A program made the translations under genes and the position numbers. DNA of 5,505 nt, taken from assembly GCA_023145315.1 (NCBI GenBank), contig JAGLEA010000106.1, positions 1-5,505 on the forward strand, written 5' to 3'. Positions 1-5,505 of the stretch are shown here, piece by piece; within the stretch, counting starts at the first letter, position 1, and every line of letters starts with the position of its first letter. Under the pieces are notes generated by a model, which did no database searches, was not told the DNA's origin, and worked only from the letters and a program-made list of their open reading frames with translations. Source of the DNA: Psychrilyobacter sp. (GTDB lineage Bacteria > Fusobacteriota > Fusobacteriia > Fusobacteriales > Fusobacteriaceae).

Positions 1-25
1 AGTAAAAGAAGTAAAAGAAGTAAAA
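1..25 (+). repeat. Short 9-bp tandem repeat at the left edge
   Basis: The unit AGTAAAAGA occurs at 1-9 and 10-18, followed by a partial third copy at 19-25. In the frame ending at 67 it encodes Val-Lys-Glu repeats. It may extend further left outside the window. It is most simply low-complexity coding sequence. Confidence 0.5.
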
Positions 26-67
26 TTAATTATTAGACCTGAGGATTTTTATAAAAAAGGTAAGTAG
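2..67 (+). CDS. C-terminal end of an unidentified upstream gene (5' truncated)
   Basis: An open frame enters from the left edge and ends at TAG 65-67. It encodes 21 residues, reading VKEVKEVKLIIRPEDFYKKGK. The other two forward frames contain stops here. The tail is charged and begins with a repeated Val-Lys-Glu unit. Its stop codon overlaps the ribosome binding site of the next gene, the tight spacing seen throughout this operon, which supports it being real coding sequence. Too little remains to name a family, and I assign no function. Confidence 0.5.
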   Translation, partial: VKEVKEVKLIIRPEDFYKKGK

Positions 68-70
68 GAG
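65..70 (+). promoter_or_regulatory. Ribosome binding site that fixes the TTG start of hprK
   Basis: TAGGAG lies 8 bases before TTG at 79. No ATG or GTG in this frame has a comparable site until the second HprK unit. The HprK N-terminal domain begins right after the TTG, so a rare TTG start is the best choice. Confidence 0.65.
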
Positions 71-78
71 TTGATCTT

Positions 79-1980
79 TTGGTACAAAAACATGTTAAGA
101 TATCAAAATTAGTAAAAGCGTTTGATTTTGAAGTTGTGTATTCTGGAATAGATAACTTGGAACGAAAAATATTACTTCCAACAGTTCATCGAGTAGGTGC
201 TGAGCTAACTGGTTTTTTAGTACCAGGTGATGAGTTAAATAAACAACTTCATGTACTAGGAAGTGAAGAGATGAGGTATGTAGATTCATTAACTTCAATA
301 GACAGAAAAAAGAGACTTAAAAATTATTTTTCATATAATTTTCCTTGTATCGTAGTAGCGTGTGAAGAGGAAATCCATCCTGATTTTATTAAGTATGCTG
401 TGGAACATAACAAACCGCTTTTGACGACCAAAAACAAATCAGCGGCTATAATTAGAAAATTAAAGTATTATTTACAACGAAAACTGTCACCAGAGATTAG
501 GTTAGAGGGCTATACTCTAATAGAAATATCAGGTGTAGGAGTATTAATTAGTGGATATGAAGATGCTAGGATTGGAACTGCTTTAGAACTTATTGAACGT
601 GGAAATAAATATATTACTGATGAAAATTTAATAGTAAAAAAGATTGGAACTGGTACTTTATTAGGAGAAAATGGATTTGATAAAAGTAGTACAAATACCC
701 ATTTTTTCATCTGGAGTGGGAGTGAAAATATAGATATCACCAATAATTATGGGATAGTATCGACAAGAAATAGTAAGGAAATTAATTTGTTTATTAATCT
801 CGAAAAATGGGATAAGAAGAAATTTTATGATCGTCTAGGTATTGATAGAGTATATGAAACTTTTTTAGGAGTTGATATTCCAAAACTAAGTATCCCTGTA
901 AGGAAAGGACGAAATTTAGCTACAATAATTGAAACTGCAGCAATAAATGAAAGGCTAAAACAAATTGGTTTAAATTCTTCAGAATATTTTTTAGAGGAAA
1001 CTAAGAAACTGATTGCTTACAACAAATCTATGAATAAAGGTGATAAGATGAAGATGAAAAATTTGACAGTAAAACAAATTGTAGAAGAATTTGATTTAAA
1101 AGTTGTTACTGGTGAAGACTTGCTAGAAACAACATATGTAAAAAAGACTACATTGCACAATCCAGCACTAGCGTTGTCTGGTTTTTATGAAGTTTTTCAC
1201 GAAATTGGTGCAGAGAGTGTACAACTATTTTCTCAAGGAGAGTTAAACTTTTTAAACAGTTTAGATGCCCAAGTTAGAAATGAAAATTTAGGAAATTTCT
1301 TTAATTTTGATTTTCCAGCTATGATAATTGCTGATGCTGAGGAAATTCAACCTTGTTTTATCCAACTCTCAAGGGAAAAAAATAAAATCATGTTACTTTC
1401 TGATAAAAGTTCAACTCAATTAACTGCTGATTTAAATCAATTTTTAGAGAAGAAATTTGCACAAAAAATTACAATGCATGGAGTATTTGTTGAGATGTTT
1501 GGGTTTGGTGTCCTATTAACTGGAAAAAGTGGAATCGGGAAAAGTGAGACAGCTTTAGAGCTAATTCATCGTGGTCACAGATTGATAACCGATGATAAAG
1601 TTACTTTCTACGAAGATCCTAGTGGAATAGCAGTAGGAAAAGCAGATAAGATTCCATACTTTATGGAGCTACGTGGAATCGGTATTATAGATATAAAAGC
1701 ACTCTATGGATTAGGTTCTGTAAGAAAAGAAAAAAGACTAGATGCAATAATAGAGTTAAAAGAATTAAAAAATGATGACTATTTAACAAAAAAAACTTCT
1801 AATGGTGTAGAAGTAGAAGTATTGGGTCATGTTGTAAATCATGCAGAGTTATATATAAGTTCTGGAAGAAATGCTGCAACAATGATAGAAACAACAATAA
1901 TGAATTTAATTGCTAAAAAATATGGGTATGATCCAAAAAAAGCCTATAAAGGAAGAATAAGGCATGCTGAATTCACATAA
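79..1980 (+). CDS. hprK: Double HPr kinase/phosphorylase: degenerate HprK unit fused to an intact one
   Basis: HprK phosphorylates HPr of the sugar phosphotransferase system on serine, and can reverse this, to control carbon use; it acts in the cytoplasm. A usual HprK is about 310 residues. This frame has 633 and contains two HprK units, about 1-320 and 324-633, each with an N-terminal and a kinase domain. Unit 2 has the Walker A loop G482-KSGIGK-S489, preceding His467, Asp505-Asp506, and the family signature ELRGIGIID (530-538). Unit 1 aligns throughout but has GYEDARIG at 159-166, one residue shorter and without GK[ST]. It lacks the histidine, has D181-E182, and reads IWSGSENID at the signature, so it should not bind ATP in the normal way. 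Unit 1 keeps YDRLG (250-254) and PVRKGRN (273-279); unit 2 has LTKKT and YISSGRN instead. The start is TTG with TAGGAG 8 bases upstream. The family is certain; the activity of the fusion is inferred. Confidence 0.9.
   Translation: MVQKHVKISKLVKAFDFEVVYSGIDNLERKILLPTVHRVGAELTGFLVPGDELNKQLHVLGSEEMRYVDSLTSIDRKKRLKNYFSYNFPCIVVACEEEIHPDFIKYAVEHNKPLLTTKNKSAAIIRKLKYYLQRKLSPEIRLEGYTLIEISGVGVLISGYEDARIGTALELIERGNKYITDENLIVKKIGTGTLLGENGFDKSSTNTHFFIWSGSENIDITNNYGIVSTRNSKEINLFINLEKWDKKKFYDRLGIDRVYETFLGVDIPKLSIPVRKGRNLATIIETAAINERLKQIGLNSSEYFLEETKKLIAYNKSMNKGDKMKMKNLTVKQIVEEFDLKVVTGEDLLETTYVKKTTLHNPALALSGFYEVFHEIGAESVQLFSQGELNFLNSLDAQVRNENLGNFFNFDFPAMIIADAEEIQPCFIQLSREKNKIMLLSDKSSTQLTADLNQFLEKKFAQKITMHGVFVEMFGFGVLLTGKSGIGKSETALELIHRGHRLITDDKVTFYEDPSGIAVGKADKIPYFMELRGIGIIDIKALYGLGSVRKEKRLDAIIELKELKNDDYLTKKTSNGVEVEVLGHVVNHAELYISSGRNAATMIETTIMNLIAKKYGYDPKKAYKGRIRHAEFT
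1036..1056 (+). promoter_or_regulatory. Possible internal translation start for the second HprK unit
   Basis: AAAGGTG at 1036-1042 stands 5 bases before an in-frame ATG at 1048 (Met324) and 11 before ATG 1054 (Met326). These are exactly where a free-standing HprK would begin. Initiation here would yield a separate HprK of about 310 residues with the intact ATP site, besides the 633-residue fusion. The site could also be a relic of two formerly separate genes. Use in the cell is inference. Confidence 0.45.
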
Positions 1981-1995
1981 AATTAGGGGGAAGGA

Positions 1996-2865
1996 ATGAA
2001 AAGAAGAGTGAAGACATTAGCCATAGACTACTTTGTTATAAATATGGGTTTAATGATTGCAGCAATTGGGATAGGGTTGTTTATAGTTCCCGCTAAGATT
2101 GTTAGTGGAGGAGTAACGGGTATATCGACTATTTTGTTTTATACATTTGATATCTCTATAGGTATGAGTATGCTACTTATAAATATTCCGTTATTTTTAG
2201 TAGGTGTAAGAACTTTTGGAAAGGAATATGGTGCAAAAACATTGTTTGGTATCATTATGCTTTCAGTATATGTAGACCTTTTCAGAAAACTTGTTAATAT
2301 TAATAATTCGATTGATTTTACAGTTGGATCTAACTATTTATTAGCACCACTTTTTGGTGGAATACTCATAGGAGTGGGACTAGGTCTTGTTCTAAAATTT
2401 GGTGGTAGTACAGGTGGTACTGATATAATAGCTCAAATGGTTAATAAAGTAACTCATATCCCTGTAGGTTACTGTATGATGATCAACGATTCATTGATAA
2501 TAATTAGTGGAATAGCTATATTTGGAATAGAAAAAGGTCTGTATGCAATAATTGCTATGTTTACAACTAATACTGTTATAAATAAGATATTTGGTGGAGC
2601 AGGTTATACTAAGATGGTGTATATTATAAGTAGTGAATATAAAACTATTAAAAATATAATTTTAGTTGATCTAGGAAAAGGTGGTACCTCAATATGTGCC
2701 AAAGGTCTTTATACTGACGAAAATAAATCTATGATCATGACTGTGTTAAAAACTAAGGAAATCCGAAATTTACAAGCTCTAATAAAGCAAGTTGATAAAG
2801 ATGCATTTATAATTATTTCAGATGTTTCAGAAGTTTTAGGAGAAGGATTCAAAGCGTTAGATTAA
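1996..2865 (+). CDS. YitT-family membrane protein (YitT_membrane plus DUF2179)
   Basis: This is a 289-residue integral membrane protein of the YitT family, whose substrate is not firmly established. About six hydrophobic segments are visible, near 12-31, 53-70, 82-97, 113-134, 160-178 and 181-196. The family landmarks SGGVTGIS (37-44) and GGSTGGTD (136-143) mark its two repeated membrane halves. From about 206 on is a soluble DUF2179 domain ending in the typical SDVSEVLGEGF (275-285). The length matches normal family members, and the protein appears complete. ATG 1996 follows a strong AGGGGGAAGG (1985-1994), 15 bases after the hprK stop, so it is probably co-transcribed with hprK. Nothing nearby indicates a ligand. 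The family is certain, the role unknown. Confidence 0.9.
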   Translation: MKRRVKTLAIDYFVINMGLMIAAIGIGLFIVPAKIVSGGVTGISTILFYTFDISIGMSMLLINIPLFLVGVRTFGKEYGAKTLFGIIMLSVYVDLFRKLVNINNSIDFTVGSNYLLAPLFGGILIGVGLGLVLKFGGSTGGTDIIAQMVNKVTHIPVGYCMMINDSLIIISGIAIFGIEKGLYAIIAMFTTNTVINKIFGGAGYTKMVYIISSEYKTIKNIILVDLGKGGTSICAKGLYTDENKSMIMTVLKTKEIRNLQALIKQVDKDAFIIISDVSEVLGEGFKALD

Positions 2866-2879
2866 AAGAGGAGTGAATA

Positions 2880-3254
2880 ATGGATAAGATATATATAAAT
2901 AATATAAAAGCTTTTGGATATCATGGTGCAATAGCAGAAGAAAATGTTTTAGGGCAGAATTTTTATGCTGATATAACTCTTTATAAATCATTAAAAAAAG
3001 CTGGATTAACTGACAATTTAGATGAAAGTGTTAGCTATGTAGATGCTTATTATGATGTAGAAAGTATTATAAAGAATGAAAAATACAATTTAATTGAGGC
3101 ATTAGCAGAAAATATAGCTATGACTCTCCTAAAAAAATATGCAATAAAAAAAGTTAAAGTAAAAATAAGAAAACCGGGAGCTCCTATAGATGGAAATTTT
3201 GACTTTGTAGGAGTAAGTATAAGCAGGGAGAGGAGTGATTATGAAGGGAACTAA
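2880..3254 (+). CDS. folB: Dihydroneopterin aldolase FolB
   Basis: FolB cleaves 7,8-dihydroneopterin to 6-hydroxymethyl-7,8-dihydropterin and glycolaldehyde in folate synthesis; its product is the substrate of the next gene, folK. The 124 residues match the normal family length of about 120. Visible landmarks are GYHG (13-16), the ENVLGQ stretch (21-26), SVSY with the pterin-contacting tyrosine (50-53), NLIEALAE (70-77) with the substrate-binding glutamate, and KPGAPIDGNFDFVGV (98-112), whose Lys98 is the expected catalytic lysine. ATG 2880 follows AGAGGAG (2867-2873) with 6 bases spacing, 14 bases after yitT. The last 14 bases overlap the start of folK, whose ribosome binding site lies inside folB. 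This suggests translational coupling and balanced amounts of the two enzymes. Confidence 0.93.
   Translation: MDKIYINNIKAFGYHGAIAEENVLGQNFYADITLYKSLKKAGLTDNLDESVSYVDAYYDVESIIKNEKYNLIEALAENIAMTLLKKYAIKKVKVKIRKPGAPIDGNFDFVGVSISRERSDYEGN
3231..3235 (+). promoter_or_regulatory. Ribosome binding site that decides the folK start
   Basis: AGGAG lies inside the end of folB, 5 bases before ATG 3241. A GTG at 3235 is also in frame, but it sits on the last base of this site and cannot use it, so ATG 3241 is preferred. Confidence 0.65.
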
Positions 3255-4134
3255 AGTATATTTGAGTTTAGGATCTAATATTGGAAATAAATTTTATTAT
3301 CTTCTAAGTGGAATTTTCAAAATATCTAAAATAAAGGAAACAAGAGTAGCGAAGATTTCTAATTTTTATAGTACTAATCCAGTAGGATATTTAGATCAAG
3401 ATTTATTCTTAAACTGTGCCATTGAAATAGAGACAAACCTATCACCAAGAGAGCTACTAACTAAAATTCAGGGGATAGAGTTAGAATTAGAGAGAGTTAG
3501 AACTATAAAATGGGGACCTAGAACACTAGATATAGATATAATAATGTTTGGGGAGCTAGAAATAGATGAAAAAGATTTGGTTATTCCTCATAAGGAATAT
3601 AAGGAACGAGACTTTGTTTTAATTCCTCTTCTAGATATAATAGAAGATAAGAAAATAGAGGAAATAAAGACTTATATTAAAAAAGAAAAAACTGGAGTAG
3701 TTATAGAAAAAAAGAAAAAAGTTTTAGTGAGTAGATGTCTTTTAGGTGACAGAGTTTCATATAAAAAAAATCATTGTAATAACTACATATTTAAGCTATT
3801 AGAGAAACAATTAGAGATTATAAAAATGTGTCCAGAAGTTGATGGTGGCTTACCATCTCCACGACCATCTGCTGAAATTTTAGGAGATAAAGTTGTAAAT
3901 ATTATTGGTGAGGATAGAACAAAAGAATTTAAATTAGGTGGAGAGATAGCTGCCAAATTATCTCAAAAAAATAATATTGATTTAGCATTTATGAAGGGAC
4001 ATAGCCCGTCATGTGGACTAGGAAAAGTATATGATGGAACATTTACAAAAAATATAATAGATGGAAATGGGATAGCAGTTTCAAGATTATTAGAATTAGG
4101 TGTATCTATAATTGAGGTGAATGAAGATGAATAA
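3241..4134 (+). CDS. folK: FolK (HPPK) fused to a DUF523/TudS-like cysteine domain
   Basis: Residues 1 to about 145 are 6-hydroxymethyl-7,8-dihydropterin pyrophosphokinase, which transfers pyrophosphate from ATP to the FolB product. Visible are LGSNIGN (10-16), YSTNPVG (43-49), FLN (56-58) and WGPRTLDIDI (91-100) with metal-binding Asp97 and Asp99, then IPH (115-117). A lysine-rich linker (about 148-160) leads to a complete DUF523 domain (161-297): VSRCLLG (163-169), CPEVDGGLPSPRPSAEI (197-213) and GHSPSCG (253-259). Cys166, Cys197 and Cys258 match the three conserved cysteines of the family; Cys179 is additional. A DUF523 member, TudS, is a 2-thiouracil desulfidase with an iron-sulfur cluster. 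FolK alone is usually about 160 residues, so 297 reflects the fusion. ATG 3241 is chosen from the AGGAG at 3231-3235; GTG 3235 would add two residues. Both domains look intact. The role of the second domain here is unknown. Confidence 0.9.
   Translation: MKGTKVYLSLGSNIGNKFYYLLSGIFKISKIKETRVAKISNFYSTNPVGYLDQDLFLNCAIEIETNLSPRELLTKIQGIELELERVRTIKWGPRTLDIDIIMFGELEIDEKDLVIPHKEYKERDFVLIPLLDIIEDKKIEEIKTYIKKEKTGVVIEKKKKVLVSRCLLGDRVSYKKNHCNNYIFKLLEKQLEIIKMCPEVDGGLPSPRPSAEILGDKVVNIIGEDRTKEFKLGGEIAAKLSQKNNIDLAFMKGHSPSCGLGKVYDGTFTKNIIDGNGIAVSRLLELGVSIIEVNEDE
3694..3734 (+). promoter_or_regulatory. Candidate -1 frameshift site in the FolK/DUF523 linker
   Basis: The heptamer A-AAA-AAG at 3708-3714 is in the reading phase needed for a -1 slip (codons GAA AAA AAG). 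GGAG at 3694-3697 lies 10 bases upstream, resembling the arrangement in E. coli dnaX. After a -1 slip, reading gives six residues (EKSFSE) and stops at TAG 3732-3734, producing FolK without DUF523. I see no convincing downstream stem, and A runs are common in this genome, so this is tentative. Confidence 0.25.
4115..4120 (+). promoter_or_regulatory. Ribosome binding site favouring ATG 4127 over ATG 4121
   Basis: AGGTGA ends directly against ATG 4121 but stands 6 bases before the in-frame ATG 4127, so 4127 is the better placed start. The difference is only two residues. Confidence 0.55.
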
Positions 4135-5134
4135 TAGTTTTAGCGAAATACTAGATTTGATAAAAAAGAGTAATAGAATCCTACTAACAGGTCATACTAG
4201 TCCTGATGGTGATGTAGTCGGAAGTGGTCTAGGGCTACTTTTGGGGTTAAGTGACCTAAATAAAGAATTGAAAAAGGAAGCAGATGAAAAAGGTGAAATT
4301 TATTTAGATAAAACAATCAGGTTTATTTTAGAAGATAAAGTTCCTGATAATTTAAACTTTTTAAAACATTCAATATTGATAGAGGAGTTAGAAAACTATG
4401 ACTCTAAGTATGAATTTGATCTTATGATATGTCTAGATAGTGGAAATTATAAGAGAATAGGTAAAGTAGAGCAACTAAAAAGTTTAAATACAGTGGTTAT
4501 AAATATAGACCATCATGTGAGTAATGATAATTTTGGTGATTATAACTATGTAGAATATATATCTTCTACTTCTGAGATTATATATAATTTTTTAAACGAA
4601 ATGAAGATCCAACTAAATTATGGAATATCAGAATCATTATATCTCGGTTTAGTTAATGATACGGGTAATTTTAGACACTCAAATACAACAAGTGAAGTAT
4701 TCAAAATGGCAAGTAATTTAGTGAAATATGGTATAGAACCAAGTGAAATAGTGAGAAACTTCTCAAATACTAATTCTATGGGTAGATTAAAAATAATGGG
4801 GAAGGTTCTATCAGATTTTAAATTTGAAGATAATGAGAAATTGGTGTATTATTATATGAGTGAAAAAGATATGGTAGAAGCAGGAGTGGAAAGCGATGAC
4901 ACTGGTGGATTAGGAGAACTATTGCTATCTTATGAGAAAGCAAGTGTATCTTTATTCCTAAAAGAAAGCGGTGACTTTATAAAGGGAAGTTTTCGATCAA
5001 AGTATGATGTAGATGTGAATAAATTAGCTAATAATTTTGATGGTGGTGGACACAAGAAGGCTGCAGGATTTAAAACTGAAAAAAGTGTAGAAGAGATATT
5101 GGAAATAGTAATTAATCAGATGAAATTAAATTAG
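4127..5134 (+). CDS. nrnA: DHH/DHHA1 phosphoesterase, NrnA type (oligoribonuclease / pAp phosphatase)
   Basis: NrnA-type enzymes degrade very short RNAs to mononucleotides and often remove the 3' phosphate of pAp, acting in the cytoplasm with manganese. The 335 residues match the usual 310-340. The DHH domain shows GHTSPDGD (22-29; His23, Asp27, Asp29), LDS with Asp104, DHH (128-130) and NDTGNFRHSNTT (177-188; Asp178), so all metal ligands are present. The C-terminal DHHA1 domain has GSFRSK (287-292) and the substrate-binding GGGHKKAAGF (306-315). A charged stretch near 44-62 appears longer than in typical NrnA. ATG 4127 is favoured by the AGGTGA 6 bases upstream; ATG 4121 is the alternative. 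The start overlaps the folK stop by 8 bases, suggesting translational coupling. The family is firm; which substrate dominates (nanoRNA, pAp or cyclic dinucleotide product) cannot be told from sequence. Confidence 0.88.
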   Translation: MNNSFSEILDLIKKSNRILLTGHTSPDGDVVGSGLGLLLGLSDLNKELKKEADEKGEIYLDKTIRFILEDKVPDNLNFLKHSILIEELENYDSKYEFDLMICLDSGNYKRIGKVEQLKSLNTVVINIDHHVSNDNFGDYNYVEYISSTSEIIYNFLNEMKIQLNYGISESLYLGLVNDTGNFRHSNTTSEVFKMASNLVKYGIEPSEIVRNFSNTNSMGRLKIMGKVLSDFKFEDNEKLVYYYMSEKDMVEAGVESDDTGGLGELLLSYEKASVSLFLKESGDFIKGSFRSKYDVDVNKLANNFDGGGHKKAAGFKTEKSVEEILEIVINQMKLN

Positions 5135-5144
5135 GAGGGAAAAA

Positions 5145-5505
5145 ATGAAAAAAAAAGTTATATTAATAATGCTATTAGCATTAACACTAGGTGCATGTTC
5201 AAATAAAGGAGAATCAAACGTCAGAAAAGATGACAAAATTCAAAGTTTAAGAGAGTATGATTCAGTAAGTGGTGTTGTTTCACCAAAGAGAAAAGTAGTT
5301 ATTGCAGAATTTAAAAATGAAACAAGATTTGGAAGTAGAAGATTAGGTAATAATTTAACTGATGTTATGACTACAGAGTTAGTTAAGAGTAATAGATTTA
5401 TTGTTTTAGAAAGAGAAGATTTAGGTAAAGTAATGCAAGAGATAAACTTTTCAAATACTTTAGGTCAAGGCGAATTAGCTTCTGAAAGAAAATTCCAAGA
5501 CGCTG
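5145..5505 (+). CDS. CsgG-like lipoprotein, N-terminal part (3' truncated by the window)
   Basis: The frame starts at ATG 5145 after a strong AGGAGG (5133-5138, 6 bases spacing) and stays open to the right edge, giving 120 residues. A lipoprotein signal peptide is clear: MKKK, a hydrophobic run at 5-15, and the lipobox L15-G16-A17-C18. After a polar spacer, residues from about 49 onward match the start of a CsgG domain, with VVIAEFKNE, then a helix LGNNLTDVMTTELVKS and RFIVLEREDLGKVMQE. CsgG proteins are outer-membrane-anchored lipoproteins; the curli member forms a secretion pore, but many relatives have unknown functions, and no curli genes are visible here. The nrnA stop overlaps the ribosome binding site, so it seems to belong to the same operon. 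Family assignment is fairly strong, exact function unknown. Confidence 0.8.
   Translation, partial: MKKKVILIMLLALTLGACSNKGESNVRKDDKIQSLREYDSVSGVVSPKRKVVIAEFKNETRFGSRRLGNNLTDVMTTELVKSNRFIVLEREDLGKVMQEINFSNTLGQGELASERKFQDA

Noticed and set aside
1..27. Tandem repeats as the edge of a CRISPR array or origin iterons
   Set aside because: The units are 9 bases with no spacers, and they encode Val-Lys-Glu in an open frame. Low-complexity coding sequence explains them.
95..298. Reverse-strand open frame of 67 codons
   Set aside because: It lies wholly inside hprK on the opposite strand, has no recognisable domain, and reads as an antisense shadow of a well-supported gene.
510..743. Reverse-strand open frame of 77 codons
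   Set aside because: It is antisense to the first HprK unit, and its hydrophobic composition is what the complement of this AT-rich coding sequence would give.
1783..1795. A run in the second HprK unit as a frameshift site
   Set aside because: It has no upstream ribosome-binding-like stimulator that I can see and no domain boundary nearby. It is simply lysine codons.
1981..1995. Promoter or terminator between hprK and yitT
   Set aside because: The gap is 15 bases and is filled by the ribosome binding site. No inverted repeat or -35/-10 pair fits.
2993..3000. Slippery-type A run inside folB
   Set aside because: It is in phase for a slip, but it lies in the middle of a conserved single domain with no functional reason for an alternative product. 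It shows that such runs arise by chance here.
3235..3240. GTG start for folK
   Set aside because: It overlaps the AGGAG site, whereas ATG 3241 has normal spacing and puts the first FolK strand at the usual distance from the N terminus.

Overview
The window is strongly AT-rich and uses A/T-ending codons. All genes lie on the + strand with gaps of 10-15 bases or overlaps of 8-14 bases, so it reads as an internal piece of one operon. Low GC, an HPr kinase, a YitT-type membrane protein and a CsgG-type lipoprotein (usually found in bacteria with an outer membrane) together suggest a Fusobacteriota member, for example a relative of Cetobacterium, Ilyobacter or Propionigenium. This placement is inferred from gene content and composition, without a database match.

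Layout: (1) the last 21 codons of an unidentified upstream gene (2-67); (2) a 633-codon frame holding two complete HPr kinase/phosphorylase (HprK) units in tandem (79-1980); (3) a YitT-family membrane protein (1996-2865); (4) folB, dihydroneopterin aldolase (2880-3254); (5) a fusion of folK (HPPK) with a DUF523/TudS-like cysteine domain (3241-4134); (6) a DHH/DHHA1 phosphoesterase of the NrnA type (4127-5134); (7) the first 120 codons of a CsgG-like lipoprotein running off the right edge (5145-5505). No gene-free stretch exceeds 15 bases, and I see no promoter, terminator, RNA gene or mobile element.

folB and folK catalyse consecutive steps of folate synthesis and overlap, so they are probably translationally coupled. 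HprK would regulate sugar transport by phosphorylating HPr (encoded elsewhere), and NrnA would recycle short RNAs and pAp. The operon therefore looks like a mixed housekeeping cluster.

The two notable features are fusions. In the double HprK, the first unit has lost the ATP-binding P-loop and other catalytic residues but keeps the canonical C-terminal loop. The second unit keeps the full ATP site but has lost part of that loop. The FolK-DUF523 fusion joins a pterin kinase to a probable iron-sulfur domain, and its linker carries a dnaX-like slippery heptamer with a -1 stop immediately downstream.
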